Origin: Nitrospira tepida
GTDB lineage: Bacteria; Nitrospirota; Nitrospiria; Nitrospirales; Nitrospiraceae
Reading direction: 5' to 3'
Length of the DNA stretch: 64,000 bases
Assembly (NCBI RefSeq): GCF_947241125.1
Contig: NZ_OX365700.1
Span: 1,302,001-1,366,000 of the forward strand
In this document: positions 37,451-45,831 of the stretch, one piece after another
How positions within the stretch are numbered: position 1 is the stretch's first letter
Layout of the letters: each line of letters opens with the position of its first letter
Position numbers and translations under genes: made by a program
The notes under the pieces: model-generated
What the model was told of the DNA's origin: nothing
Databases searched by the model: none
The model's input: the letters and a program-made list of their open reading frames with translations, nothing else

Positions 37451-38571
37451 TGATTTCCCGCATGATCGACGAACGGCGGTTCGATCCCTTCGACTGGCAA
37501 TTCATCGCCGTGATCGGCGCCGTGCTGGCGATCGGAGTCTTGTCGATCTACAGCGTAACCTACACTCAGCCTGGGGCCAGCCTGCCGTTCTATCTCAAAC
37601 AGATCATCTGGATCGGGCTCGGCGCCGTCGCGTTCATGTTGATGCTGGCGGTCGATTATCACAAGATCGCGCGGCTCTCGTACGTGCTGTATGCGATCGT
37701 GCTGGTCTTGCTGGTCGTGGTCCTGTTCATGGGCAAGAGCAGCCGGGGCGCGCAGCGCTGGATTCCGATCGGGCCGTTTGCCTTTCAGCCTTCGGAGTTC
37801 GCGAAGCTGGTCCTCATCCTGGTGTTGGCCAGTTACTATGCGGCCGCCCCTCGGAGCGGGTGGATACAGCGGGTGCTGATTCCCGGCGCCATCATGCTTC
37901 CGGGGTTGCTCCTGATCCTCAAGCAACCGGACCTGGGCAGCGGGTTGAGCTTCCTGGCCGTCTATGCGGCCATGCTCCTCGTGGTCGGCATGCGTTCCAA
38001 AGCGCTCGGGATCATTCTGTTGTTTTCGCTCATGTTGTTCCCGTTCGCCTGGGAGGTCATGTGGAACTCCCTGCACGACTATCAGCGGCAGCGGATCATG
38101 ACGTTCGTCGATCCAGCCTACGATCCGGGCGGAAAAGGGTACCATGCCTTGCAATCCAAGATCGCGATCGGGTCCGGCGAGCTGTTGGGCAAGGGGCTGT
38201 ACGGCGGGACGCAAAGCCAGCTCAAATTTCTGCCGGAAGGCCATACCGATTTCGTGTTCGCGGTGTTTGCGGAGGAATGGGGATTCGCCGGAGTCGTCGT
38301 CCTGCTGGCGCTGTTTTTGATCTTGATTTTACTGTCGGTGGAGATCGCGCTCCGCGCCAAGGATCTGTTGGGCTCGCTCTTGGCGGCGGGGGTGGTGGCC
38401 ATGCTGTGTTTCTGCATGGTCGTGAACATCGGCATGACTGCAGGCATGTTTCCGATCGTGGGGATCCCCCTTCCGCTGGTCAGTTACGGTGGGAGCGCGA
38501 CGGTGACCACGCTGGCGGCCCTGGGCCTGCTGTTGAATGTGAAGCGGCGCCGGTTGGCGCTGTTCTATTAG
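37450..38571 (+). CDS. rodA: Peptidoglycan glycosyltransferase RodA (SEDS family)
   Basis: RodA polymerises glycan strands in partnership with PBP2, whose gene it directly follows. 373 residues, about ten transmembrane helices. SEDS landmarks are the RWIPIGPFAFQPSEFAKL stretch near 102, KQPDLGSGL near 158 carrying a conserved Asp, and FVFAVFAEEWGFAG and the C-terminal PLPLVSYGGSATVT. It ends the cell-shape cluster. Confidence 0.96.
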   Translation: MISRMIDERRFDPFDWQFIAVIGAVLAIGVLSIYSVTYTQPGASLPFYLKQIIWIGLGAVAFMLMLAVDYHKIARLSYVLYAIVLVLLVVVLFMGKSSRGAQRWIPIGPFAFQPSEFAKLVLILVLASYYAAAPRSGWIQRVLIPGAIMLPGLLLILKQPDLGSGLSFLAVYAAMLLVVGMRSKALGIILLFSLMLFPFAWEVMWNSLHDYQRQRIMTFVDPAYDPGGKGYHALQSKIAIGSGELLGKGLYGGTQSQLKFLPEGHTDFVFAVFAEEWGFAGVVVLLALFLILILLSVEIALRAKDLLGSLLAAGVVAMLCFCMVVNIGMTAGMFPIVGIPLPLVSYGGSATVTTLAALGLLLNVKRRRLALFY

Positions 38572-38713
38572 CCCGCCTTGGGTGGAAATATCACGACTCT
38601 CGTGAAGACTGCGGGTGAGGGATTTTTGCATCGGTAGCCTCTACAATAGAGGGGCCGCTGGGATCGAACGGATCGCGGCGGTCTTCGGGGATTATTCGAG
38701 CGACTTGCGCGGC

Positions 38714-38786
38714 CGGAGAGCCACGACAGGCCTGATGTGTTCCGATTGCCTGTCTGGTGCGCCCCGTCAGGGATGCGGGCTCTCCG
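38714..38786 (+). promoter_or_regulatory. Structured RNA leader in front of rng (nested stems, three-way junction-like)
   Basis: A 9-bp outer stem (CGGAGAGCC at 38714-38722 with GGCTCTCCG at 38778-38786) encloses a 7-bp hairpin (GACAGGC 38725-38731 with GCCTGTC 38748-38754) and a small CCC-GTCA-GGG hairpin (38763-38772). The whole element ends 17 bases before the AGGAG of rng. It matches no RNA class I recognise and could be an RNase G autoregulatory site or a small RNA. The fold was made by eye. Confidence 0.45.
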
Positions 38787-38818
38787 CGGCGATCAAACTT
38801 TAGTGAGGAGTGTGACCC

Positions 38819-40327
38819 ATGGGATTGGAGATTGCGATTAATGTGGCGCGGGAGGAAACCCGCGTCGCGGTGCTCGACAACGGCGTCGTGACCGATCTGT
38901 TTAACGATCGGGCCAAGCACCAGGATTTCGTCGGAAATATTTACAAGGGGCGGGTGGCGAAGGTGCTGCCAGGCATGCAGGCGGCCTTCATCGATCTCGG
39001 ACTGGACAAATCGGCCTTCATGCATGCGTCGGATGTCTGCACCGATGCGGGGCCGGGGGATACGTTGTTCGACAGCGAGGACGACGATCAAGCCCCGGAA
39101 ATGCCGCGTCCCAAGCGACAGGGAGTCAAGCCGATCGAGCAGCTCCTGGCCGAAGGGCAGGACATCATGGTCCAGATTTCGAAAGGTCCGATCGGCACCA
39201 AAGGGCCGCGGGTCACCGGCTACGTGTCCCTCCCCGGACGCTATCTGGTGTTCATGCCGAACGTGGAGCACATCGGCGTCTCGCGGCGCATCGCCAAGGA
39301 CGAGGAGCGCGCCCGGCTCAAGGACATCATGAAGCATCTGCGCAAGCCGGGCTGCGGGTACATCGTCCGGACGGTGAGCGAGGGGGTGAAGGAAGACGAG
39401 TTGCGGGCCGACGTCGAGTTTCTCCATGTCTTGTGGCAGGACATTCTGACCAAACGCGACCAGTCGCCGGCGCCCGCGCTGTTGCATTCGGATCTGTCTC
39501 TGAGTTTCAGGGTCGTCCGGGACATGTTTTCGAAGAAGGTGGACCGGTTGTTGATCGATTCCCGGACGGAATATGAAGCGATCCGGGATTTCGTCAACCG
39601 CTTTCTTCCCGAACTGACGTCGCGGATTCAGCCCTACGAGAAACAGGATCCGCTGTTCGAGCATCTCGGCATCGAGCAGGAGATCGCGCGGGCGCTGAGC
39701 CGGAAGGTGTGGCTCAAGTCGGGCGGCCATATTGTGATCGACCATACCGAGGCCATGACCGTGATCGACGTCAATACCGGCCGGTTCGTCGGCAAGCGGG
39801 ACCAGGAAGAGACCATTTTGCGGAATAACCTGGAAGCCGCCAAGGAGATCGCCTATCAAGTGCGGCTGCGGGGCATCGGCGGCATCATCATCGTCGATTT
39901 CATCGATATGGAGCGGGAGCGCAATCGGGACAAGGTGTACCATGCGCTGGTCGATGCGATGTCCGCCGATAAAGCCAGAACGCGAATATCCCGGATCTCC
40001 GACCTGGGATTGATCGAAATTTCCCGCGAGCGGGTCCGCGAGGATCTGCTGCGCGCGATGTCGGAACCCTGCCATTACTGCGACGGGCGGGGCTACACGA
40101 AGTCGCCGACCTCCGTCGCCTATGAGATCTTCAAGGAAATGCGCAAGCTCGGGCGTTCGCCGGACCACCAGCGCATCGTGGTGGGCGCCAATCCAGCCGT
40201 GGCCGATGTCCTTCAGGATCAGGAACGGCAAGGATTGGAAGAACTCGAGCGGGCTTCCTCGTGCAAAATCATCGTCACTCCCGATGCCAGCCTGCACATC
40301 GAGCAGTTCGACATCGCGACACTCTGA
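38819..40327 (+). CDS. rng: Ribonuclease G (RNase E/G family endoribonuclease)
   Basis: A cytoplasmic endonuclease for rRNA maturation and mRNA decay. The 502 residues correspond to the RNase E/G catalytic core without a long degradosome tail: S1 domain (VGNIYKGRVAKVLPGMQAAFIDLG, ~38-130), RNase H-like and DNase I-like parts with the catalytic acidic residues in MTVIDVNTGRFVGKR and GIIIVDFIDM, and the zinc-link cysteines in CHYCDGRGY. AGGAG lies 10 bases before ATG. A ~245-base leader with marked secondary structure separates it from rodA. Confidence 0.95.
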   Translation: MGLEIAINVAREETRVAVLDNGVVTDLFNDRAKHQDFVGNIYKGRVAKVLPGMQAAFIDLGLDKSAFMHASDVCTDAGPGDTLFDSEDDDQAPEMPRPKRQGVKPIEQLLAEGQDIMVQISKGPIGTKGPRVTGYVSLPGRYLVFMPNVEHIGVSRRIAKDEERARLKDIMKHLRKPGCGYIVRTVSEGVKEDELRADVEFLHVLWQDILTKRDQSPAPALLHSDLSLSFRVVRDMFSKKVDRLLIDSRTEYEAIRDFVNRFLPELTSRIQPYEKQDPLFEHLGIEQEIARALSRKVWLKSGGHIVIDHTEAMTVIDVNTGRFVGKRDQEETILRNNLEAAKEIAYQVRLRGIGGIIIVDFIDMERERNRDKVYHALVDAMSADKARTRISRISDLGLIEISRERVREDLLRAMSEPCHYCDGRGYTKSPTSVAYEIFKEMRKLGRSPDHQRIVVGANPAVADVLQDQERQGLEELERASSCKIIVTPDASLHIEQFDIATL

Positions 40328-40402
40328 CGGCGCCGGTAACGCGGCGTCGTTGAACCATGGGATGCGTGCTGGTTGCCGTGCAGCGTCATCGCAGGTCCGG
40401 GC

Positions 40403-41524
40403 GTGAACGACGAATCGTTACAGGCCTGGCTGACGTTGCGGGCCATCGAGCGTATCGGTCCGGCGACGTTGGCGCAACTTGCCGGAGCCTTCGGCTCGCC
40501 GGAAGCGGTCCTTTCAGCCTCGGCCGACGTGTTACGGGAACGGGGATGCAGCCCGGCGCTGGCCGCCGCCATTGTCCGCGGAGTGGATCTCCGCACGGCC
40601 GAACAGATCGAGCGAGAGATCGCGCAGATCCATCAGCTCCGGATCACCGTGCTCTCCTGTCTGGACGGGGAGTACCCGGAGCGGCTCAGGCACATTGCCG
40701 ATCCTCCCCCGTTGCTCTATCTGGCCGGGAGGTTGGATCCCGCTGATGCGCATGCCGTGGCAATCGTCGGCTCGCGCCGGTCGACGCCGCAGGGCCGCGC
40801 CGTCACGGAACAACTCAGCCGCGACCTGGCGCAGGCCGGGTTCACCATCGTCAGCGGATTGGCGCGCGGGATCGACGCGGCGGCCCATCGTGGCGCGCTG
40901 GAGGCCGGAGGGCGAACGATCGCCGTCTTGGGCTGCGGGATCGACCGCACCTATCCGCCGGAGCATGAGAAGTTGCGCCGGGACATCGAAGCGCAGGGAG
41001 CGGTCCTGTCGGAACTGGCGCTTGGGGCTCCTCCGCACAGCTATCATTTTCCTCGACGGAACCGTATCATCAGCGGCCTCTCGTTGGGCGTTGTCGTGAC
41101 AGAGGCGGCGATGGACAGCGGATCGTTGATCACCGCGCGTTTGGCCGGAGAACAGGGCCGGGAAGTCTTTGCGCTTCCCGGGTCGGTTCGAGCCGGGACC
41201 AGTCGCGGCCCGCATCGGCTGATCAAGGACGGGGCCAAGCTGGTCGAGAACGCGCAGGACGTGATCGATGAACTGTTGCCTCAATTGGACGAGCCGATGC
41301 GCCGGCGGCTTGCCGCGCCGCAGAACCTTTCAATAAAGCCGATCTCCCCGTTGTCGGAGGACGAAGCGCGCGTGATCGCGGCGCTGTCGGCCGATCCTCT
41401 GCACATCGATGAGCTCGCGCTTCGGATCCAACTTGGCCCGGCTTCGGTGTCGGCCGCGCTCCTCTCGCTCGAGATGAAGGGGCTCATTCAACAATTACCC
41501 GGGCAATTTGTTCTTCGGTTATAA
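40403..41524 (+). CDS. dprA: DNA-processing protein DprA
   Basis: DprA loads RecA on incoming single-stranded DNA during natural transformation. 373 residues: a short N-terminal helix-hairpin region, the Rossmann-like DprA core (AIVGSRRSTPQGRAV, IVSGLARGIDAAAHRGAL, VLGCGIDRTYPPEH, FPRRNRIISGLS, SGSLITARLA), and a C-terminal winged helix (LIQQLPGQFVLRL). The start is taken as GTG at 40403; a TTG 30 bases upstream is also possible, and neither has a strong ribosome-binding site. Confidence 0.93.
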   Translation: MNDESLQAWLTLRAIERIGPATLAQLAGAFGSPEAVLSASADVLRERGCSPALAAAIVRGVDLRTAEQIEREIAQIHQLRITVLSCLDGEYPERLRHIADPPPLLYLAGRLDPADAHAVAIVGSRRSTPQGRAVTEQLSRDLAQAGFTIVSGLARGIDAAAHRGALEAGGRTIAVLGCGIDRTYPPEHEKLRRDIEAQGAVLSELALGAPPHSYHFPRRNRIISGLSLGVVVTEAAMDSGSLITARLAGEQGREVFALPGSVRAGTSRGPHRLIKDGAKLVENAQDVIDELLPQLDEPMRRRLAAPQNLSIKPISPLSEDEARVIAALSADPLHIDELALRIQLGPASVSAALLSLEMKGLIQQLPGQFVLRL

Positions 41525-41525
41525 T
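41495..41525 (+). promoter_or_regulatory. Possible promoter of topA
   Basis: A perfect -10 TATAAT (41520-41525) overlaps the dprA stop codon, with a weak TTACCC (41495-41500) 19 bases upstream. topA starts about 130 bases later. The -35 is poor. Confidence 0.35.
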
Positions 41526-41655
41526 TGACGCCGAGCGCGATGACCCGGACTATTTCTCCTGAGATAGTTGAGAGAACCATGGAAGATGGAGTAGAAGGTA
41601 AGGACGGAGTCCCCTTGAGGGAGTGGTTGTTCAACACCGACGCAAAAGGGTGTGC

Positions 41656-43989
41656 ATGGCCAAGTCGCTGATCATCGTCGAGTCCCCTGCAAAGGCCAAG
41701 ACCATCACCAAGTATCTCGGGCGCGGGTATACGGTCATGGCCTCGGTCGGTCACGTCAAGGACCTTCCGACCAGCAAGCTCGGCGTGGATATCGAACGAG
41801 AGTTTACTCCCCACTACGTCACGATCAAGGGCAAGGCCAAGGTCCTGTCCGACATCAAGAAGAAGGCGGAGGAAGTGGATAAGGTTTACTTGGCCCCGGA
41901 CCCCGACCGGGAAGGTGAGGCCATTGCCTGGCATATCGCGCAGGAGATCGGCGGCAAGTCCAAGAAGAAGAACAACGAACGGATTTTCCGCGTGCTGTTC
42001 AATGAAATCACCGAGTCGGCGATCAAGCGGGCGCTCCAATCACCCGGACAGATCGACATGAAGCTGGTGAACGCCCAGCAGGCCCGCCGCGTGCTTGATC
42101 GGATCGTGGGCTATCAAGGGAGCCAGTTATTGTGGAAGAAGGTCCGGCGGGGGCTCAGCATGGGGCGGGTGCAGTCCGTCGCGGTCAAGCTTATCTGCGA
42201 GCGCGAAAAAGAACGGGAAGCCTTCAGGCCGGAAGAATACTGGTCCGTTACGGCGACGCTCCAGGGCGCCAATCCCCCGGCATTCGACGCCAAGCTGCAT
42301 TCGATCAACGGGCAGGAGGCGTCGATTTCCTCGGCCCAGGAGGCGGAACGTGTGGTCGCCGCCGTGCAAGGAAGAGAATTCGTCGTCCGTTCCGTTGAGC
42401 GGAAGGAAAAGAGGCGGAACCCCGTCGCGCCGTTCATTACCAGCCGGCTCCAGCAGGAAGCGGCCCGCAAGCTGCGGTTCACGCCGAAGAAGACCATGGC
42501 GCTCGCGCAACAACTGTACGAAGGCATCGAGGTCGGCTCGGAAGGGCCTGTGGGCCTGATCACCTACATGCGGACGGACTCGACGCGGATTGCCCAGGAA
42601 GCGATGGAAGCCGCGCGGGAGCTGATCCGGGAGCGGTTCGGGCCCGACTATCTGCCGGCGGCGCCGAACGTGTATAAGACGCAGAAGGCGGCGCAGGAGG
42701 CTCACGAGGCGATTCGTCCGACCTCTGTCTTTCGCGATCCGGAGTCCATCCGGCAATATTTGGAGCCGGACGTCTACCAGCTCTACAAGCTGATCTGGAA
42801 TCGATTCGTCGCGTCGCAGATGACGCCCGCAATTTTGGATGTCACCCGCGTGGATACCGCCCCTGTGGGAGTGCCGGACGACTATATTTTCCGCGCCACC
42901 GGCACCGTCGTGAAGTTCCCCGGTCACACGGCGGTTTATTTAGAGGGAAAGGATTCGGACGTGCCGGCTCAAAATCAGAAAAGCGGCGAAGAAACGGAGG
43001 ACGCGCCGGACGGGCACTTGCCGCGGCTGGAGGAGGGCGAGCGGCTGCGATTGGTGTCCCGAGAAGGGGTGGAGAGCGGCGTGCTTCCGAAGCAGCATTT
43101 CACGCAGCCGCCTCCTCGGTACAATGAAGCGCTGCTCATCCGAGAACTCGAGGAGAAGGGAATCGGCCGCCCCTCCACCTATGCGACGATCATCTCAACC
43201 ATCCAGGACCGCAAGTATGTCGAGAAGGTAGAAGGCCGGTTCATTCCGACCGAGACGGGCCGCACGGTGAATGACTTTCTCGAGAAGGGGTTTCCGGATC
43301 TGCTCAACGTGGACTTCACGTCTCAAATGGAGCAGGAGCTGGACGAGGTCGAGGAGGGCAACAAGGAATGGGTGGACGCGGTTCGTGACTTCTACAATCC
43401 CTTCACGCGCGACATGCAGGTCGCGGAACAGATTCCCGGGCCCAAGGAAATCGTCGAACCGCCCACGAACATCCCCTGCGACCGGTGCGGACGCATGATG
43501 ATCATCAAGTGGGGGCGCAACGGCAAGTTCCTGGCCTGCCCCGGCTACAACGAAGATCCGCCTTGCAAGAACACCCAGAATTTTGAGCGCCTGCCGGACG
43601 GCACCATCAAGATCGTCCCGAAAGAGGAGGTCACGACCGGCGAGCGATGCGACAAGTGCGGCAGCCCGATGGTGATCAAGAGCGGGCGCTTCGGGAAATT
43701 CCTCGCCTGCTCCGGCTATCCGGGCTGCAAAACGACCCGGGCGCTCTCGGTCGGCGTCAAATGCCCGGCCCCGGGCTGCGACGGCGATTTGGTCCAAAAG
43801 CGAACGCGAAAGGGGCGGGTGTTCTACGCCTGCTCGCGCTATCCCAAATGCGAGTACGCCTTGTGGGACCGTCCGGTTCAGAAGGCGTGCCCCAGTTGCA
43901 GCGCCCCGTTTCTGGTCGAGAAAGTCGGCAAGGATGCCACCACCGTCCGCTGCGTCAACGCCGACTGCGGATACAAGGAAGCCAGCTAA
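41656..43989 (+). CDS. topA: DNA topoisomerase I
   Basis: TopA relaxes negative supercoils. 777 residues: Toprim domain at the N-terminus (LIIVESPAKAKTITKYLG, APDPDREGEAIAWHIA), catalytic Tyr304 in GLITYMRTDSTR, and four C-terminal zinc ribbons (from ~610: CDRCGRM, CDKCGSPM, CPAPGCDG and CPSCSAPF). ATG at 41656 is used because homology starts MAKSLIIVES. dprA directly upstream of topA is a common bacterial arrangement. Confidence 0.96.
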   Translation: MAKSLIIVESPAKAKTITKYLGRGYTVMASVGHVKDLPTSKLGVDIEREFTPHYVTIKGKAKVLSDIKKKAEEVDKVYLAPDPDREGEAIAWHIAQEIGGKSKKKNNERIFRVLFNEITESAIKRALQSPGQIDMKLVNAQQARRVLDRIVGYQGSQLLWKKVRRGLSMGRVQSVAVKLICEREKEREAFRPEEYWSVTATLQGANPPAFDAKLHSINGQEASISSAQEAERVVAAVQGREFVVRSVERKEKRRNPVAPFITSRLQQEAARKLRFTPKKTMALAQQLYEGIEVGSEGPVGLITYMRTDSTRIAQEAMEAARELIRERFGPDYLPAAPNVYKTQKAAQEAHEAIRPTSVFRDPESIRQYLEPDVYQLYKLIWNRFVASQMTPAILDVTRVDTAPVGVPDDYIFRATGTVVKFPGHTAVYLEGKDSDVPAQNQKSGEETEDAPDGHLPRLEEGERLRLVSREGVESGVLPKQHFTQPPPRYNEALLIRELEEKGIGRPSTYATIISTIQDRKYVEKVEGRFIPTETGRTVNDFLEKGFPDLLNVDFTSQMEQELDEVEEGNKEWVDAVRDFYNPFTRDMQVAEQIPGPKEIVEPPTNIPCDRCGRMMIIKWGRNGKFLACPGYNEDPPCKNTQNFERLPDGTIKIVPKEEVTTGERCDKCGSPMVIKSGRFGKFLACSGYPGCKTTRALSVGVKCPAPGCDGDLVQKRTRKGRVFYACSRYPKCEYALWDRPVQKACPSCSAPFLVEKVGKDATTVRCVNADCGYKEAS

Positions 43990-44053
43990 ACACTCCGCCG
44001 GTTCCCGCCTTCTCCGTTCATCGCCTTCCGTTTTGTCATCGCCGATTCTTGGT

Positions 44054-44073
44054 GGCGAGACTCACGTCTCGCC
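44054..44073. repeat. Perfect 8-bp hairpin in the topA-bfr gap
   Basis: GGCGAGAC (44054-44061), a 4-base loop and GTCTCGCC (44066-44073), 64 bases after the topA stop. There is no T-run, so it is not a standard intrinsic terminator; it may still mark the end of the topA transcript. Confidence 0.45.
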
Positions 44074-44145
44074 GCATGAACGCCGGACAACGGCGTGATC
44101 TTGAGAACAATTTTCAGTGCTAGTAACTTATACCTATGAAAGCTA

Positions 44146-44174
44146 TTGACCTGTGCGGTCATTCTGTCGATAAT
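44146..44174 (+). promoter_or_regulatory. Promoter of the bacterioferritin pair, with a Fur-like half site
   Basis: TTGACC (44146-44151), a 17-base spacer and GATAAT (44169-44174). The -10 is also the beginning of GATAATGAT (44169-44177), identical to the first nine bases of the classical Fur box, although the second half is not conserved. Regulation by Fur is therefore possible but unproven. Confidence 0.55.
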
Positions 44175-44226
44175 GATTTCATGCCGCGCGTCTTCCATTC
44201 CATTTTAGACAAGGAGGCCGGATGCC

Positions 44227-44703
44227 ATGAAAGCGAAAGAGGGCGTGATCGATATTCTCAACAAGGTGTTGACAGCGGACCTGACCGCCATCAATCAGTA
44301 TTTCGTGCATGCCAAAATGTGCGAGAACTGGGGATACGAACGGCTCCACCACAAAGTGCGCGAGCGGAGCATCGACGAGATGAAGGACGCCGAGAAGTTG
44401 ATCGAGCACATCCTCTACCTGGAAGGCGTGCCGAACGTCCAGCGCCTGAACACGGTGAACGTCGGCGAGGAAGTGCCCGAGCAATTCAAGCTGGATCTCA
44501 AGGCGGAGCAGGACATGCTCAAGCTGCTGAGCGACGGCGTGGTGCATTGCACCAAAGTCGGTGATTTCACGACCCGGCACATGCTCGAAGACATGGCCAA
44601 AGATGTGGATGACCACATCGATTGGATCGAGACACAGATGGAAACGATCAAGCAGATCGGCCTGGAGAATTACTTGGCCGAACAAATCAAGAAGGACGGC
44701 TGA
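44227..44703 (+). CDS. bfr: Bacterioferritin subunit 1 (heme-ligand Met52 type)
   Basis: 158 residues, four-helix bundle of the Bfr family (ADLTAINQYFVHAKMCENWGYERL; TTRHMLEDMAKDVDDHIDWIE). Against E. coli Bfr numbering it keeps the heme-binding Met52, Glu51, Glu94 and His130, but has Asp18 for Glu18, Asp54 for His54 and Val127 for Glu127, so its ferroxidase centre is altered. AAGGAGG lies 8 bases before ATG. It is followed by a second bfr gene and likely forms mixed 24-mers for iron storage in the cytoplasm. Confidence 0.93.
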   Translation: MKAKEGVIDILNKVLTADLTAINQYFVHAKMCENWGYERLHHKVRERSIDEMKDAEKLIEHILYLEGVPNVQRLNTVNVGEEVPEQFKLDLKAEQDMLKLLSDGVVHCTKVGDFTTRHMLEDMAKDVDDHIDWIETQMETIKQIGLENYLAEQIKKDG

Positions 44704-44732
44704 CCCATCGACAGCCGATCGGAGGATCGAAC

Positions 44733-45212
44733 ATGAAAGCGAAAGAAGGCGTCGTTGATCGACTCAACAAGATCCTAACGGCTGAGCTGACGGCCGTCCA
44801 TCAATACTTGCTGCATGCGGCCTTGTGCGGCAATTGGGGGTATGAGCGGTTGGAGCACCATTTGAAGGAAACGGCCACGGAAGAGGTCGGGCATGCCTCC
44901 GGGTTGATCGATCATATTCTGTATCTCGACGGAGCGCCGAACGTCGAGCGACTGGACCATGTCGCGTCCGGGGCGACCGTCGCCGAGCTGTTCAAGGCCG
45001 ATCTCAAGTTCGAACTGGACGACGTGCAGCTCCTGCGCGAGGCGATCGCCCATTGCGCCAAAGTGGGCGATTTCACGACGCGGCATCTGCTCGAACATAT
45101 GGTCATCGACTCCGAAGAGCATGTCGATTGGTTCGAAACGCAACTGGAAGCGGTCAAGCAGGTCGGGCTTGAGCGTTACCTGGCCGAACAACTGCGCAAA
45201 GAAGGCTCGTAA
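44733..45212 (+). CDS. bfr: Bacterioferritin subunit 2 (ferroxidase type)
   Basis: 159 residues, sharing the MKAKEGV start with the upstream paralogue. Ferroxidase ligands Glu18, Glu51, His54, Glu94 and His130 are present; position 127 is Ser, with Glu at 128 and 129. Met52, the heme ligand, is replaced by Val. It therefore has what subunit 1 lacks and lacks what subunit 1 has. GGAGGA precedes ATG, 29 bases after the first gene. A strong terminator hairpin follows. Confidence 0.93.
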   Translation: MKAKEGVVDRLNKILTAELTAVHQYLLHAALCGNWGYERLEHHLKETATEEVGHASGLIDHILYLDGAPNVERLDHVASGATVAELFKADLKFELDDVQLLREAIAHCAKVGDFTTRHLLEHMVIDSEEHVDWFETQLEAVKQVGLERYLAEQLRKEGS

Positions 45213-45227
45213 GGAGGTTGCGCGCCG

Positions 45228-45262
45228 GGGACCCGGAAGGTCGCTTCCGGGTCCCTCTGTGT
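45228..45262 (+). terminator. Terminator of the bfr operon
   Basis: A perfect 12-bp stem (GGGACCCGGAAG 45228-45239 with CTTCCGGGTCCC 45244-45255) with a 4-base loop, followed by a weak T-rich tail (TCTGTGTT), 15 bases after the second bfr stop. Confidence 0.75.
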
Positions 45263-45296
45263 TGACAGGAGCAAGGCAGGACTCACCGGCGCTTTA

Positions 45297-45831
45297 TAGC
45301 GCCATCCTCATCCCCACGTAATACAAATGTTCTCCCGGAAGCGGGACCCGGGAGGCGCTCACGTTCATGCGGGATTCAGTCACGTTGTCCGTTCCCGCGT
45401 ACACTTGCACCTCGTTCCTAAGCAGATAGTCGAACTGAAGAGCGAGGCGGTGTAGGTTCGTCGATGTTTGGGTTCCAGCTTCGGATTGCCGACGATCCCG
45501 ATGCCGCCACCCTCGAGGAAAAAGGACGAGATATCGGTCAGCGTGGGACTGCGGAACCCGCGGGTATAGGTGAAGCGGCCGCGGAAGTTGCCGGGCTTGA
45601 GCAAAACGTGGTTTTGGGCGAGAAAAACCCGCCGTATTCGCTGTTGGTCGTGTAGCGCCCGCCCAAGATGACGTCCATCCAGGGGAACACGGCGATTTCA
45701 TCCTGCGCCCATCCTGCCGATTCGGTCAGCTCGAGGTTGCCGGGGCGAAGGGATTGGCCTCGCTGTTTGCGGATGTCGTGTTCTCCGCCGAATGTCAACA
45801 GGTGGTGCAGTGGGCGAGGCGGCATCAGCAT
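45297..45831 (-). pseudogene. Decayed C-terminal fragment of a TonB-dependent receptor
   Basis: Reading the minus strand, three frames carry consecutive pieces of one outer-membrane receptor barrel. First is HHLLTFGGEHDIRKQRG to GGRYTTNSEYGGFFSPK, then LLKPGNFRGRFTYTRGFRSPTL to NPKLEPKHRRTYTAS, then FDYLLRNEVQVYAG to EHLYYVGMRMAL and a stop. Frameshifts fall near 45610 and 45440. The plug and N-terminal barrel are missing. The remnant abuts, and is partly read through by, the AraC-type gene, which suggests a deletion joined the two. It is not closely similar to the intact receptor at 47724-50096. Confidence 0.85.

Noticed and set aside
38615-38803. A 62-codon frame in the rodA-rng gap
   Set aside because: No ribosome-binding site and no homology seen; the DNA is better explained by RNA secondary structure in the rng leader.
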